Part shown: piece after piece, positions 11,768-22,949 of the stretch
Numbering within the stretch: the stretch's first letter is position 1
Layout: each line of letters opens with the position of its first letter
Assembly: GCA_946894095.1 (NCBI GenBank)
Contig: OX335655.1
Location: 12,028,001-12,092,000 of the forward strand
Reading direction: 5' to 3'
Source: Incurvaria masculella
Taxonomy: Eukaryota > Arthropoda > Insecta > Lepidoptera > Incurvariidae
DNA length: 64,000 nt
Made by a program: the position numbers and the translations under genes
Notes under the pieces: generated by a model
Database searches by the model: none
Told to the model about the DNA's origin: nothing
Seen by the model: only the letters and a program-made list of their open reading frames with translations

Positions 11768-12610
11768 GTGTAGAGCTAATTAGTTGTTTTTGGAAGCACC
11801 TATGTTCCATAGCGCGCTTGGCGGATGGGAGCTACACGGGAAAAAATGGTCCGACCGATTGCACGGCACGTTTGCTGTCACAGAGACAGAGCTTCAATCC
11901 TCCCGACCCATTTTAATTGACTACCGAAAGGATTACACCGTGCGATATCATTTATATCGATGCCGTGTCTCTCTCTTCGCGTGTCTTTTTTCGTGAAAAA
12001 GAAGAAAGCGATTAGTGTCAAACCTTCCGGCCGTCGTCAGACTTTATTACTTAAGGGCGTGATAAGAGCCGATTGTGTTCAGTTCGATAAGGACGTAAGT
12101 AAAACAATATTTAACTATATTTGAAAATGACCACAACGAATTTAAATAGAACATAGAACATTAAAATAAATACAAACATTTGCTATTTTTCGAAGCAAAA
12201 TTCGACCTTCAATTTCAAATTTCTTCCGTTCAGAAGCCAATATCAAAAACTCATTTAAAAAAAATGTAATGATATTTTTTGTAAGATTTCCCTAAATTCA
12301 GTTCTTACAATGATACCCCAGCGAAAGAAAATCTCTCATTAATGAACACTACCCTAAATTCTAAATACTAATTCGTAAGCGAACTAAATACAATTAGACG
12401 TTTCCGTGTGCGTCCGTTTAATTAAAATAGGTGTCTAGCACTTTTATTGTAATCTCGAGTTAAACTTTCTGGCGCTTACTTACGACTGGCGCTTTTGAAA
12501 TGTTATTCCTGCCAACTTTAAAGTGTTTCTTGAGGAGGCCGTATTACCCATTAAAAAACATTTAATCCTACTTACTAACTCTCTTTTTTTCTCTCGTTTT
12601 TTTTCTTTGT

Positions 12611-12925
12611 TTTTAGGGTTCCGTACCCATAGGGTGAAAACGGAACCCTATTACTAAGCCTCCGCTGTCCGTCCATCCGTCCGTCCGTCCGTCCGTCTGT
12701 CACAGGGCTGTTTCTCATAAACCGTAATAGGTAGGCAGCAGAAATTTTCACAGACTGTGTATTTATTTTGCCGCTATAACAACAAAGGTAAAACGCGGGT
12801 CAAATATAAAAATACTAAAAATTAAAGAGGGGTCCGATACCAGAAACGTGTTTTTTTTGTTAAATCTTGTACGATGGTACGTAACCCTTCGTGTGCGAGT
12901 ACAACTCGCACTTGGCCGGTTTTTA
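12611..12925 (+). mobile_element. AGGGTTCCG...GGCCGGTTTT element, copy 1
   Basis: Complete copy of a roughly 300-bp lepidopteran dispersed element. The left hairpin is AGGGTTCCGT...ACGGAACCCT. A (CCGT)n tract, the body (TTTGCCGCTATAACAACAAA), a second hairpin around GTGCGAGT..ACTCGCAC and the terminus CTTGGCCGGTTTTT follow. No target duplication is clear and there is no ORF. Six copies occur in this window. Confidence 0.8.
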
Positions 12926-15477
12926 TTTTTTATCTTTCTTCACGTACCTTGCTTTTTAGATCTGTATGTTTCGGTGCAAAGCGTAGTGGAAACAAGTTAA
13001 GTTTCTCTAAGTATTGTTTGCATTGTATGTATTTGTATACTTGTTTTTTGTGTCTTTTCCTTAAATATAATACTTTATTTTTAAACTATCATATTGTTTT
13101 TAAGATTTTTTTACTTAATTCGGAAAAAGTTAAATTTCCCATTTCTCCCTTCAATAATTCGCATTCTTACTTCAGCACCGCAAAGAATTCCAGATAATTT
13201 AAAAGCCTAAAACTAGAAACATCCCCAATGTATTCCATACTATTCTTACGGCAGGGGTGGACCGAGGACGAAAAACTATGAAACAAGAAATTCATAAGCT
13301 CGAGGCAATTGGTGTATTCGTCAGTATTTTATGACAGCAATAAACAATCTCGGTCCGATAGATACTCATCCGCTTTGGAGGGCGCCTGGTAGTGTGGGCG
13401 GGCGGGCCTGCGCCGACAAACTTGTAAGGAGATAAAGTCGGACTCTGTCGGTGTCGGATCGTTAAGGGCCGCATTAGCCGTCGATACCCGAAGATAACAA
13501 TAGGCCCAAGGGATCGCTACTATAGCTCGAAAGTCGCACTCACCGAGGCACTAATAGCATTGCTTCGCAATAAAACTACCAGGAGAATTTCCCTGCGTGA
13601 TCTATACTAATACTAGTGGCTCTCTGAACTATAGACCTCGCGAGTCGGTCTTTTTGCACGTTTCACAGTTTGAAACATATCGAAAAATATCCGTCGTTAA
13701 GCCCGTTTTTGAACTGACTCGACTAAAGAATTATATTTAATTATATCGAACCTGCTCACAAAATTTCATGAGAAACGGTTGAAAAATGCCTGTAAAGGCA
13801 TACCAAATATTTTTTCACAATCTGAAACGGAGACGCTATGATCGAGCTTTGCTCTTTACTCGGTCGATAACAAAGATCAACCGTTTTTTTTTTGTTTGAA
13901 CGCACTGTAACTTAAATTTGAGTTATCGGCCTATTCAAAATCGCGCTATAATAAAAAAAATATATATAAAAAATAAAAGAAAGAGCGCTCCGCTCGTGGT
14001 GATTGTTCAAAACGGAATTTACCTCGGAATTTACCCGAGCGGACTGGGAACATTTATTTTAAGAACGTTTAACGTTTAATTTTTTTATTCCAGTTGATTT
14101 CGGATGTTATTTCTTACAAGGCTAACATAAAATAATATGATAAAATAAACCACAGAAAATGTTAATGATTGCGATCAGTTGATGCTGATAATGCACTCTG
14201 ACACTGATTTTTCATAGTCGGTTAATTAGAGAGTTAACAATGGTAAATAAAATACAATATCATTACCATCACTGCTATTATGGAATAAAATGTGTGCACA
14301 GATGACAGCAGTCTGTGCCGTTGCAGTAAGGTTACCAAAACAAAAGACATTAGCGATAACAGCTAATCCTTTGTTCATTCGCTAAGGGAGAGGAATAACA
14401 ATGTTTGACGGAGGTCTTTCTACAGCGGGGCCAGTACTAATAACTTTGACTTTAGATAAGAGAAGAGAAAGTTAGCAGAATCCTCCAGCCATGATGGACG
14501 CATTGTCGACCTGGCGTGACCGACTGGTAAAGTTTTCCAGTAAAAAGTATCTAACTCGTAACTCTGTCTGATCGCTTCCAGATATCATTATGTACTTCCA
14601 TCGGCCGAGCACACTCCAGTTATTTTATTATCATTGGAAGAACGAGCACTCCTATTTAAACTTCAAGAGTCATAAAGTTCCTTGCGCAATGTCCAATTAA
14701 ATTTGAGTCGCCTGCATAAATCCTTACAAGTAGCCTGATCTATAATTATAAGTGTGGATGTTTCGTGGCTATTTACATTGCACGCGCACTGAGAAAAAAT
14801 ATATGATTAAATGGAACCAAAACAGTGTCACCGCAACCCGTTTTCTAATCAAAATGTTCTGCTAAAACCAACTTTATTAGGTACATAGAGCCAAATGCTA
14901 AGTGATTCAAATTACTAGAAAAGTGTTTTTGTAGCTTAAGTATACTTTATTTATGTCTAGATTAAATTTAAATGTAGATATTGATACCATACACGATTTT
15001 ACTAGATAATGTTAGCTAACTATCTCTTAATTATAGTTGAGTCTCCTAAAACTGTGACGATGGAACTAGACAGACATTCAACCAAATTATAGTTGACGTC
15101 TTTTCCTCTGTATGAATGTGGTTATATACTACCATAACTAACATCAGTACTACCACATTCTAAATAATCCAAAAATAAGTAGTTTGCCTCATGCCTCCAT
15201 TGAGATTTCAGATTTGGCCACGAAGGCACACGTAAAAAATTCACCCTGCACATTATTATGTATGTATGTAATTTCAATGATTGCACAAACTTCCGTCCAC
15301 ATCATTCGTCACATTCTTACAGGAGATTAATCTAGGTCGAATATTAAAGTGTTTACAATATTTGGCCAAAGGTTTAATAATTAAATAGTTTATATTTATG
15401 AAAGAATCAATTACAAATTCAAGAAGCGGTAGAGCTTAACATAATTGTGACGAGAGTGGTGCCCAATTTATAATGAA
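12926..15477. other. Non-coding stretch with decayed repeats
   Basis: A motif at about 13750-13780 (TCACAAAATTTCATGAGAAA) is one I associate with lepidopteran dispersed repeats. CTCCGCTCGTGGTGATTGTT at 13988 recurs in variant form near 46842 and 56820. Nothing coding. Confidence 0.35.
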
Positions 15478-16324
15478 CTAGCAGCCCGTCCCGGCTTTGC
15501 ACGGGCATAATATCATTTAAAAAAATATTATTTTGACACAATGAAACACAAATAAATCCTTGTTACGTAAAGTTCCTACATTGAAATATTTAAAATTAAA
15601 AAAAAACTTAGATATTATTATTACATGATTAATAGATATTAGAGAAATAATAAATTCAAAGTGCTATAGGGAGACCCGCGGCCTCCGACTCACTATTTAT
15701 AGGCACGCTCCCGCCGCCCCGGGCCGGCCGGTACCGCCGCAAACGCTACGTCCCGCCCGCAATTTTTAAATCTGTAATATCTTCGAAAATATTCATTTAA
15801 ATCATTTCCTGTTACGCGCCATTAATATATTAATCAACAATGTATTTAAGGTATTGAATTGGATAAGGATTAATGCCGTATTGGTTAAAATCGCTTCGAA
15901 AATTAGCCATTATTTTTTCGTAAAAAGTAAATGACAAAAAAATATTATTGTGGGATATCCATAAGAGATAGACATATACCATCGCGGAGTTTTCAATGTA
16001 TACTATACTTAGTACATTATTTTGATAAATCTCGTAGGGTTCAGCCTGCGTTTGCAATGTAAGCGGAAAAAAAAAATTTTTTTACGACATCACATTGGAA
16101 ACTTAAAAAATAACAGCATTTCTTCGCTATTGAATGGATGTTATTATACACATAAACCTTCCTCTTCCATCACTCTATCTATTAAAAAAAACCGCATCAA
16201 AATCCGTTGCGTAGTTTTAAAGATTTAAGCATACATAGGGATATAGGGATATAGGGACATAGGGATATAGGGACATAGGGATGTAGGGACAGAGAAAGCG
16301 ACTTTGTTTTATACTATGTAGTGA
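15478..16324 (-). mobile_element. Non-autonomous Helitron, copy 1 (847 bp)
   Basis: Read on the minus strand it starts TCACTACATAGTATAAAAC after a host A and ends ...ACGGGC-TG-CTAG before a host T. A GCCCGT/ACGGGC stem lies two bases before CTAG. These are the Helitron rules: A^TC start, 3' hairpin, CTRR end, T flank. It has no Rep/helicase. Near the 5' end it carries an expanded 8-bp tandem (agggatat/agggacat, 16226-16305). A GC-rich block (15690-15760) lies mid-element. Confidence 0.85.
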
Positions 16325-16364
16325 TTTCTGAAAAAGGTTACTTCAATACGAATTTTTAGAGACT

Positions 16365-16612
16365 GACAGACAGATACGAGCAACGAGCATGGAAGGACGG
16401 GAGTAGCGATGTAAACTTATTCGTGTGGCGGCAGCATAGCAACGAGTTAGTGGAAAACGTCTAACTGTAGTTAGTTCGATAACGAATCAGGGGCGCGCAA
16501 CATCGATTGTTCGTTGCACTAAATAGCGTCCTATGAAGTTCTTACGTGTCGCTGGAAATCGAGAAATTTCGTAAGCGAACTCAATCGCCGGCGCTGCCGA
16601 TTTTGTATGCCG
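16365..16612 (+). repeat. Dispersed repeat family with GGACGGGAGTAGCGA motif
   Basis: Contains ACGAGCATGGAAGGACGGGA, GGCGGCAGCATAGC and ACGAGTTAGTGGAAAA. It ends with TTCGTAAGCGAACTC-like inverted motifs. Related stretches lie at 27608, 57770 and (reversed) 59782. Superfamily unknown. Confidence 0.45.
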
Positions 16613-17025
16613 TTATCACGTGTACTATTTCTGGCTCACTGATATACAGCTAGTTATTTTCTATATATTACGTTACAAACATTATAGTATTGATGGAAAA
16701 AAAAACATCCTTCAAAACGTTCCTGGGATCAAATTACTCTTTCAATTCCTCTAAAAAATAAAACGCCGGAATGAATATTTCCTGGAAGTTCACTTTTCTG
16801 AATCGGATATAAAGGACCGTTAAGAATATTTGAATGACGAAATCCAAAGGAAAAAGGCCGTGTACTAGGGGTTAAGATAAAGGAAAAACAGTACACCGTG
16901 GAAATACTTCGTTTTCATTCAATTATCTCGAGTTTATTTTCGGGATTACGCCGTGAAAAGACACTCTCGAGAAAGATATCGATATTCGATGTGTGTGAAT
17001 CTGAAAATAATTTTCATCCACTGAC

Positions 17026-17335
17026 TGGCAGCCTCAGTAGCCCTGTGCGTCGGTGTAAGAGAATCGGGGTTAAGCGATACTGGACGCGGTCGGGTTCTGA
17101 ATGCTTTCGACCGTTCAGGTTGGCCGTGGTTCGGATTTCATGTGGAACTGTACTTTACTAACTTAGGAAAGAAGCGGCCATGAAAATTGTCCGAGTTTCC
17201 ATCCAGTTCAATATATTTGAGCAATATGTATAAGGACGGTCCTGCCATGGCACCTAGTTCCCATGTGGTGTGTTACACTAATATCATGGCGGTCGGTTTG
17301 GTATTAGCTATCCATGTCCAGATACATAAAAAAAC
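17026..17335 (+). mobile_element. SINE family A copy, 5S-like head
   Basis: The head reads TTAAGCGATACTGGACGCGG, then TCGGGTTCTGAATGC. This is a decayed 5S-rRNA-like promoter region. The body (GAAGCGGCCATGAAAATTGT) and tail (GGTATTAGCTATCCATGTCC, then A-run) are intact. Its 3' end almost touches the opposite-strand copy at 17347. Confidence 0.7.
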
Positions 17336-17346
17336 ACCTCCATAGG

Positions 17347-17744
17347 TACTTTTTTATGCAACCTGACATGGATGGATAATACCACACAACTACCGTTATG
17401 ATATTAGCCTAATACACCACTTCCCGAAGTAATTAGGTGCTATGCCAGGACCGTCCCTTTATGAGCACGGCTACATTGAACTGGATGGAAAACACGGACA
17501 ATTTTTCATTGCCGCTTCAACCATAGTTTCATTCAATGTGGTGGATACCAATCCGGGGTGGATACCACCACCTTGAACTACAGTTTTACATGGGTACCGA
17601 ACCATAGAACAGCTTGCATTCGTAACGAAATGCACTTATCCAACTCAGAAAGAGAAATAAAGTGATGGAAGACCGGGCGAGGATTTGAACCCAAACCTCT
17701 CGGATGAAAGGCAAGTCCTCTAGCCGCTAGACTACGAGCTGTGC
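17347..17744 (-). mobile_element. SINE family A copy, full length, tRNA-like head
   Basis: On the minus strand: head AGCTCGTAGTCTAGCGGCTA and B box GGTTCAAATCC, then body and tail ending TGTCAGGTTGCATAAAAAA. At 398 bp it is one of the three longest copies. It lies tail-to-tail with the + copy just upstream. Confidence 0.85.
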
Positions 17745-19010
17745 AATACAATATGTTTGGCGAAGGTTCCGCCCGGGTGAAGCTCGGCCCTTCGTAGCGC
17801 CACTTGCGCGTGATCGGGCATCGCTCGTCCCGGATTTGCCCTTTGCAGCTAGTGATGTCGAGCGTTCAAGCCGAATTTGAATGCCTTTAGTGGTGCTCCC
17901 TGGTTTTGGCTATGTGTGTGTGTGCTAGGATTACCAGAATGGTGCCTGAGTCATGTTTATATTCTTTGCCTGAGTGGCGTATTAGAAAGGGTGTGTACAT
18001 GTGAGTATGAGCGAAACGTATTTATATCGAACGTGCAATGAACTTCCTTATAAGTGAATATTCTCTGAATATTTTTTTAAACTTTGCGAGTAAGGGCGTC
18101 AGCATCGACATGAAGGACGTGATATCATTTTATTCGTAGGATAGGTGCCTACTATAGTCACAGTATAAGTATAAGTCAGTATAAGTCACAGTCCACTATT
18201 ACACAAGGCATTTTCAATAGAGCACGCCGATCCTTACAAAAAAAAATGTACGTGCATAATAGTACAGTACAGTAGTAAAGCGACTGCTTTTAAACCAGAG
18301 AATACTTGTAAGACTATACATATTATTTGTTGTTAAGTAAGTTCTATTTCTTATCCATTTGCACTGAGGGTCGCTGTTTCCTTTGTTCTTGTTCTTTGCC
18401 TTAAACTGTTCTACCAAAAATTGTAGTAGTAGCATTTCGACCTAAGTATGTATTTAATTATGGTGGACGGAAAACTTATAAAGTTTGGCTACAACCGCCT
18501 CTATACCACTCTCTATACTGAGTGCTTCGGGATAGGTTAGGTTAAGATTAGAAATTAGAAGTATAACATTAGAAAACAATAATTTCTCTGACTTGTAGAA
18601 CGCTAGTCAGTCATGCTCGATTGCTCTTAGGTACCTATATGTTTTTTATGTATATCGCGACATACGCCAGCCCCTCTTTATGACTTTATGATATCATAAG
18701 GAGACGCACGATATTTACTGAACACTTCAGTTTGTTGAACAGTCCGCCAATTTTAAATACATTGCACCGTTATACCAAAAAAGAAACGGGCATGCCTGCT
18801 AAAATATCTATTCAGAAATCGAAGAGGTAAGAAGTTTCTGTTAAAAAATAAGCCATTGTATATATGATGGGATATATATGGTATGTATAATGAGCCATTT
18901 TATACATTCTCTGCTTGGGATATCGAGGGGGTAAACTTATCTGCTAAAATACCATGGAGCAATCAAGTGGTTAGACTCAATTCGAAATTTCGAGACTGAG
19001 CCGGTAATCT
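17745..19010. other. No feature supported
   Basis: Moderately GC-rich at 17755-17870, then AT-rich. No homologous second copy or coding pattern seen. Confidence 0.35.
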
Positions 19011-19338
19011 AAGTTGTCACCTAAATTGGCGTTACGGCAAACCGATCGACTGGCGTTTTCAAATGTATGGAGACATTGAAGAGCGCGCGCAGCGGGCGTT
19101 AAGTGAACTAACATTTGCGAGTCCGAGCTTGATTTGACAGCTTACTCAACGTTGCCGTAAATACGTCGACATTGCCGTTTACGTCCACTCCGCGTTTTCA
19201 TATAAATCGGAAGTGCGCGTTTGACTTTGACAACTTGAAGAAGTAAAACCACAGAATATCTAGTAAAAACTTGTATGGAGTTTGGAGAAAACGCCAGTCG
19301 AACGGTTTGCCGTAAACGCCAATTTAGGTGAGAACTCA
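19011..19338. mobile_element. MITE with CACCTAAATTGGCGTT inverted ends
   Basis: The left arm TCACCTAAATTGGCG..ACGGCAAACCGATCGACTGG pairs with the right arm (reverse complement TCACCTAAATTGGCGTTTAC) over about 50 bases. Family members occur at 27735, 53951 and 54373. No ORF; superfamily not determined. Confidence 0.7.
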
Positions 19339-19449
19339 GACTGACCACTCTGGTTTCGGTTTGCATGATACATACTAGTACTGGCGGGATATTTATTTTT
19401 GCTGAACGCTGGTAGCTATCTTGACTACTTTTTATATACTTATTAAGCT

Positions 19450-19613
19450 TGGTTTTTACCAAGTGCTGATTAATGTTAATTGAAACTTAAAGGGCCTTTA
19501 TTATTAAAGTGCTGATTATTTTGTACTGGTATTGATTGCAAGCTGCTAAGAAAGGCCCTTAATATGTGGCGATTAAGCTAATCAGCAGTAGATGAAAAAA
19601 GCCCTAAATGTAA
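19450..19613. mobile_element. MITE with CAAGTGCTGATTAA ends, copy A
   Basis: A 164-bp inverted-repeat element. The arms contain ACTTAAAGGGCC / GGCCCTTAATATG and TGCTGATTA / TAATCAGCA. The copy at 43346 is about 90% similar by eye. Confidence 0.65.
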
Positions 19614-19939
19614 AATCTTGGTAATTATAGAAATGGAGACACGCATCACTAGTGTCAGAACGTCAGCGCCGCGGGCCCTACTCGTTGCAATTGGTGCACG
19701 ACGTCGCCAATAGATGGCTTTCGATAGGGGTAGCATTCCTGGAGCGCCTCAGCAGCGGAGCGGTGGATACGCAATTCGACCACTCGTTCGGAATCCTACT
19801 CGATCCGTCATTCCGTATCAAGTCGTTGGCGCGGCTATCCCTTGTTTCATGCAATTTATTTTGTTTAGTGTGCAAACTGCTAATAATAACACAATATTTC
19901 TTCTGTTAACGGGCATTCATAGCTTTTTCTTATGGGACT

Positions 19940-20125
19940 TATAATTATGTTAAGATATTAGCCTCACACACATGATGTGAACTAGATGCTATGCTTCCTT
20001 ATATTGAAAGACTACATCAGACACGAAGAAATACAAGGACAATGTTAATTTATATTAGTTTTAAATGGAATCCAAACCACGAACGTGCCTTCGAAGTCGC
20101 CTCTTACGACAAGCATGAAAATAAA
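19940..20125 (-). mobile_element. SINE family A copy, degraded
   Basis: Minus-strand fragments of tail (GATATTAGCCTCACACAC at left) and of the third head type (TTGTCGTAAGAGGCGACTTC) flank a deletion. Heavily decayed. Confidence 0.45.
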
Positions 20126-20904
20126 TGTAGTGGGCTTAATTGTGTTCCATATTGTTTGTATGTAAGCACGGCATAAGGCGTACGCTAGGACATAACAAAA
20201 AAGATGCCAGACGACGCCCATGGGCTTTCGGACTTTCACAGGGGCTGCGAAAACCAGCATTTCGGCCGGCCAGGTGCTTCTTCACACTATTTTTGAAGGA
20301 GTCCAGGTTGTACTTTGACGAAAAAACCTCGGGTTCATATTTTGAGAATGTCGTCAGTGAGTCCGCGTTGTGCGGTTGTAGAAAGGGGACGGAGGACAGC
20401 GTTATGCAGCTACTCATCATTGAAACAGAGAATGTCCCATAGAGCAAAACCACGGTTTCGGGTTAATTAGGAAATGAATTAGTCCCACCGGGAAGGGGCA
20501 CCTTAAGCTAATATTTATTATCCTCATTCACATTTCGTGTCGATCCCGCGCCGACAGCGGTCGCCAGCTGTGTCACCGTATCGCCGTACCGGAACGCTTC
20601 ACGGACAATGCGACCGCGTCCACGCGCGGCGCTGCTGCCGCGCGTTCCAGCGGGCTCCGCTCGCAGCGTGACGGAATTAGCGTGATAAGCCACGGAGAGG
20701 GCAAACATACGCGAACAGCCATTCTGCAGCTCAAACTGTGTGTACACGTCGCTTTTGAGGCACGTAGGCGAATATTAGCCGATTTTAAGCAGACGCGATT
20801 GTGCCAAACTGTCAAATGACCATGTATGCAATATACATTCTGACAGGTGCACACTATTTCGTACGCCTTCGTTTATCTACGTCCTATAAAGTGTTTACCT
20901 ACCC
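20126..20904. other. Unclassified, partly repeat-derived
   Basis: 20218-20262 (GGGCTTTCGGACTTTCACAG) is shared, reversed, with 58850-58892. 20540-20710 is GC-rich without a supported reading frame. Confidence 0.35.
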
Positions 20905-21001
20905 CCACTATGAGTGTTTTTCCCCCGCTTCCCCTCCCACATGTGACACTGCGTTTTATAGTAATATGAGTTAACAACATCTCCTCTCTACCTCTGTTCT
21001 C
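20905..21001. repeat. Solo end of the 8936-9647 element
   Basis: About 97 bases (TTTTTCCCCCGCTTCCCCTC ... ACATCTCCTCTCTACCTCTG) repeat the right end of the element at 8936-9647. The left end is missing. Confidence 0.55.
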
Positions 21002-21689
21002 CGTGTTCGTCCTTGTTCGTACGGCTCTGACGGACAACGCTTCAATGCAAGGGAGTTCGAATCAGCCAATAAGATCTCTCATCCATAAATATGAAAGCAT
21101 GCCGGCACTACCAGCGCGAGATGCCATCTATTGCACTTCATCAGCAGCATACATACAGCAGCAGGTGTATGCACCGGGCTATTTTACTCGAAATTTCGAG
21201 TTCGAGTAAATTAGCTAAGTATAAAAGCCTAACAGCACAATGCACGACAACCCGGCGGCGCGATCAGATCGGATGGATTTCGGCATAACTCACTTAGAAG
21301 GCAATCAAGCCCAAATTAACTAAGGAACGGAAAAAAATGGAAAAAGGAAGTCTGCAATTTAAAATTAAATATATAGGAATTTATCTGAAAGCTTTTGATA
21401 TTTTCTAAAGTAAATAAATGTTTTCGTACTAAACACGTCGTTTCTTTCAAAGAATATGATATTTATGTAGAATCTACCGTGAAGCGAGGATATATTAATT
21501 ACATGCATATATACATGCACTCGAAAAACATAACCCTCCTTGCGCAGTCGGGTAAAAAGTGGACATGAACCAGAAAACATACCTTTCGCGGTGCGTCAAC
21601 CAATTTCGGCTCTATTTAATTATCCTACAGTTCCTCCTATCGCAATAAATTATCCTACTAACACAGTGCTTAAGATAATACATTAATTG

Positions 21690-21790
21690 ACTAAACGCTT
21701 TACCTGCGTTGCGGAAGTTGGCTGCAGCCTTCTTAAAGTAGTTATTGTAACAGCTTTCTTTATTCATTTAATGTATCCTTGCTTCCCAGT
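21690..21790 (+). mobile_element. SINE family B tail fragment
   Basis: AAAGTAGTTATTGTAACAG...TGTATCCTTGCTTCCCAG matches the fragments at 24812, 55608 and (reversed) 40505, which define a second tRNA-derived SINE family. Confidence 0.4.
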
Positions 21791-21904
21791 CCATTTCAGT
21801 AAATATAACATTCATCTACTTTCTTGTTAAATGTAGAGTTTCATCCGCAGAACTGACGCATGAATATTAATGAATTGTCTCGTAAATAGCAAATTGTTTG
21901 ATCG

Positions 21905-22075
21905 TAGATAGCTGCGTCGCTGCCGCGGCTGCGGGCGAGGCGGAGGCGGGGGCGGTGGCGGCGCGGTGGCGGTTGCGGTGGGACGGCGGCGGCGGCGGCG
22001 TGTCCGATACGTCGCGTCGCACTTCCGCCCGCCCCCCCGGGTTGTTTGGGCGGAGGCGAGATAAGGCGGGATCGA
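21905..22075. repeat. GC-rich GCG/GGC trinucleotide-like tract
   Basis: About 170 bases of mostly G and C in AT-rich surroundings (ggcggcggcggcggcg core). It reads Ala/Gly-rich on one strand and Pro/Arg-rich on the other, as any such repeat does. No splice sites or start context support a gene. Confidence 0.5.
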
Positions 22076-22539
22076 CATCACGCTCTTACATCTGCTGTCT
22101 TTCGGCCTTTTTGCTGGGAAATGATTTATGCTATATTAAGTGTATGTCACCCGGTGATGACAGTAGAGAGAAGATCATTCGCATACTTTGTTTCGGACAC
22201 AATAAAAATAGCGGAGTTAAATCGAGCACAGAAATATAAACACTTGAGCATAAATACATGTGTCCCTTATGTGAATTATTATTAGTATCAAATGCACAAA
22301 GTACGAACGTAAAATACCTACAAAACATTATAGTAATCAAGTGCAAATCTGTAATTGGTTTGTATTTTATTATTAGTTTTTTGATAACGTGTCTGTTAAT
22401 ATAGGCTGTTGATTTCCTAAATAAATACATAAATAAAAATTAGAGTGGTTTGATATTGGATGTAGTGGCGAATATATATATATATTTTATGAAAAACCTC
22501 TATGGGTGGCTGTGCTGAGGAACCAAGGTGATCAGTCAG

Positions 22540-22690
22540 TCAGCGTGTTTGCGTCCACTGCTGGACATACGCCTCTCCGATGTTTCTCCAGTCCTCCCGG
22601 CCCTCAGCGGTACGGAACCACTGCTTTCCGCCGACGCACTTGATATCGTCGTCCCACCTGGGGGGTGGTCTTCCCACACTCCGTTTTCCT
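22540..22690 (-). pseudogene. RTE-like LINE endonuclease-RT C-terminus
   Basis: The minus strand reads GRPPPRWDDDIKCVGGKQWF, then RTAEGREDWRNIGEAYVQQW and TQTR-stop, the conserved end of RTE-type retrotransposon polyproteins in Lepidoptera. No stop interrupts this fragment, but RT and endonuclease domains are absent. A related copy with an internal stop is at 34154. Confidence 0.75.
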
Positions 22691-22703
22691 CCATCTCAGG
22701 TGA

Positions 22704-22946
22704 TCAGAAAAGCCAAATAAACCTCGCCTCACGAAACCACACTTGGCGAGGCACCATACCAGCGGATTTGCGGACCATTGCTGAGCTATCGAGATTGTTC
22801 AAATTACGCTTGAAGACTCCCAAGTTATAGGTATGAGGAAAGGCACCCGCCGACAGACAGTTCCATATCCTGGCGGTGCGGCAGTGAAATGAGTTTGAGA
22901 AACGGTTCGTTCTCAAAAGCCTAATGTCAACCACAAGGAGGTGCAC
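22704..22946 (-). pseudogene. Jockey/R1-type LINE RT C-terminal fragment
   Basis: The minus strand reads RTNRFSNSFHCRTARIWNCL, then AFPHTYNLGVFKRNLNNL. This matches the C-terminal (R)xxRFSxSFxxRTARxWNxLP..VFPxxYNLxxFKR pattern of non-LTR RTs. It abuts the RTE tail at 22540-22690 on the same strand but belongs to a different clade. Confidence 0.65.
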
Positions 22947-22949
22947 AAG

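Noticed and set aside
19142..19462. Minus-strand 106-codon ORF
   Set aside because: It overlaps an inverted-repeat MITE present in several copies, so it is not a conserved gene.
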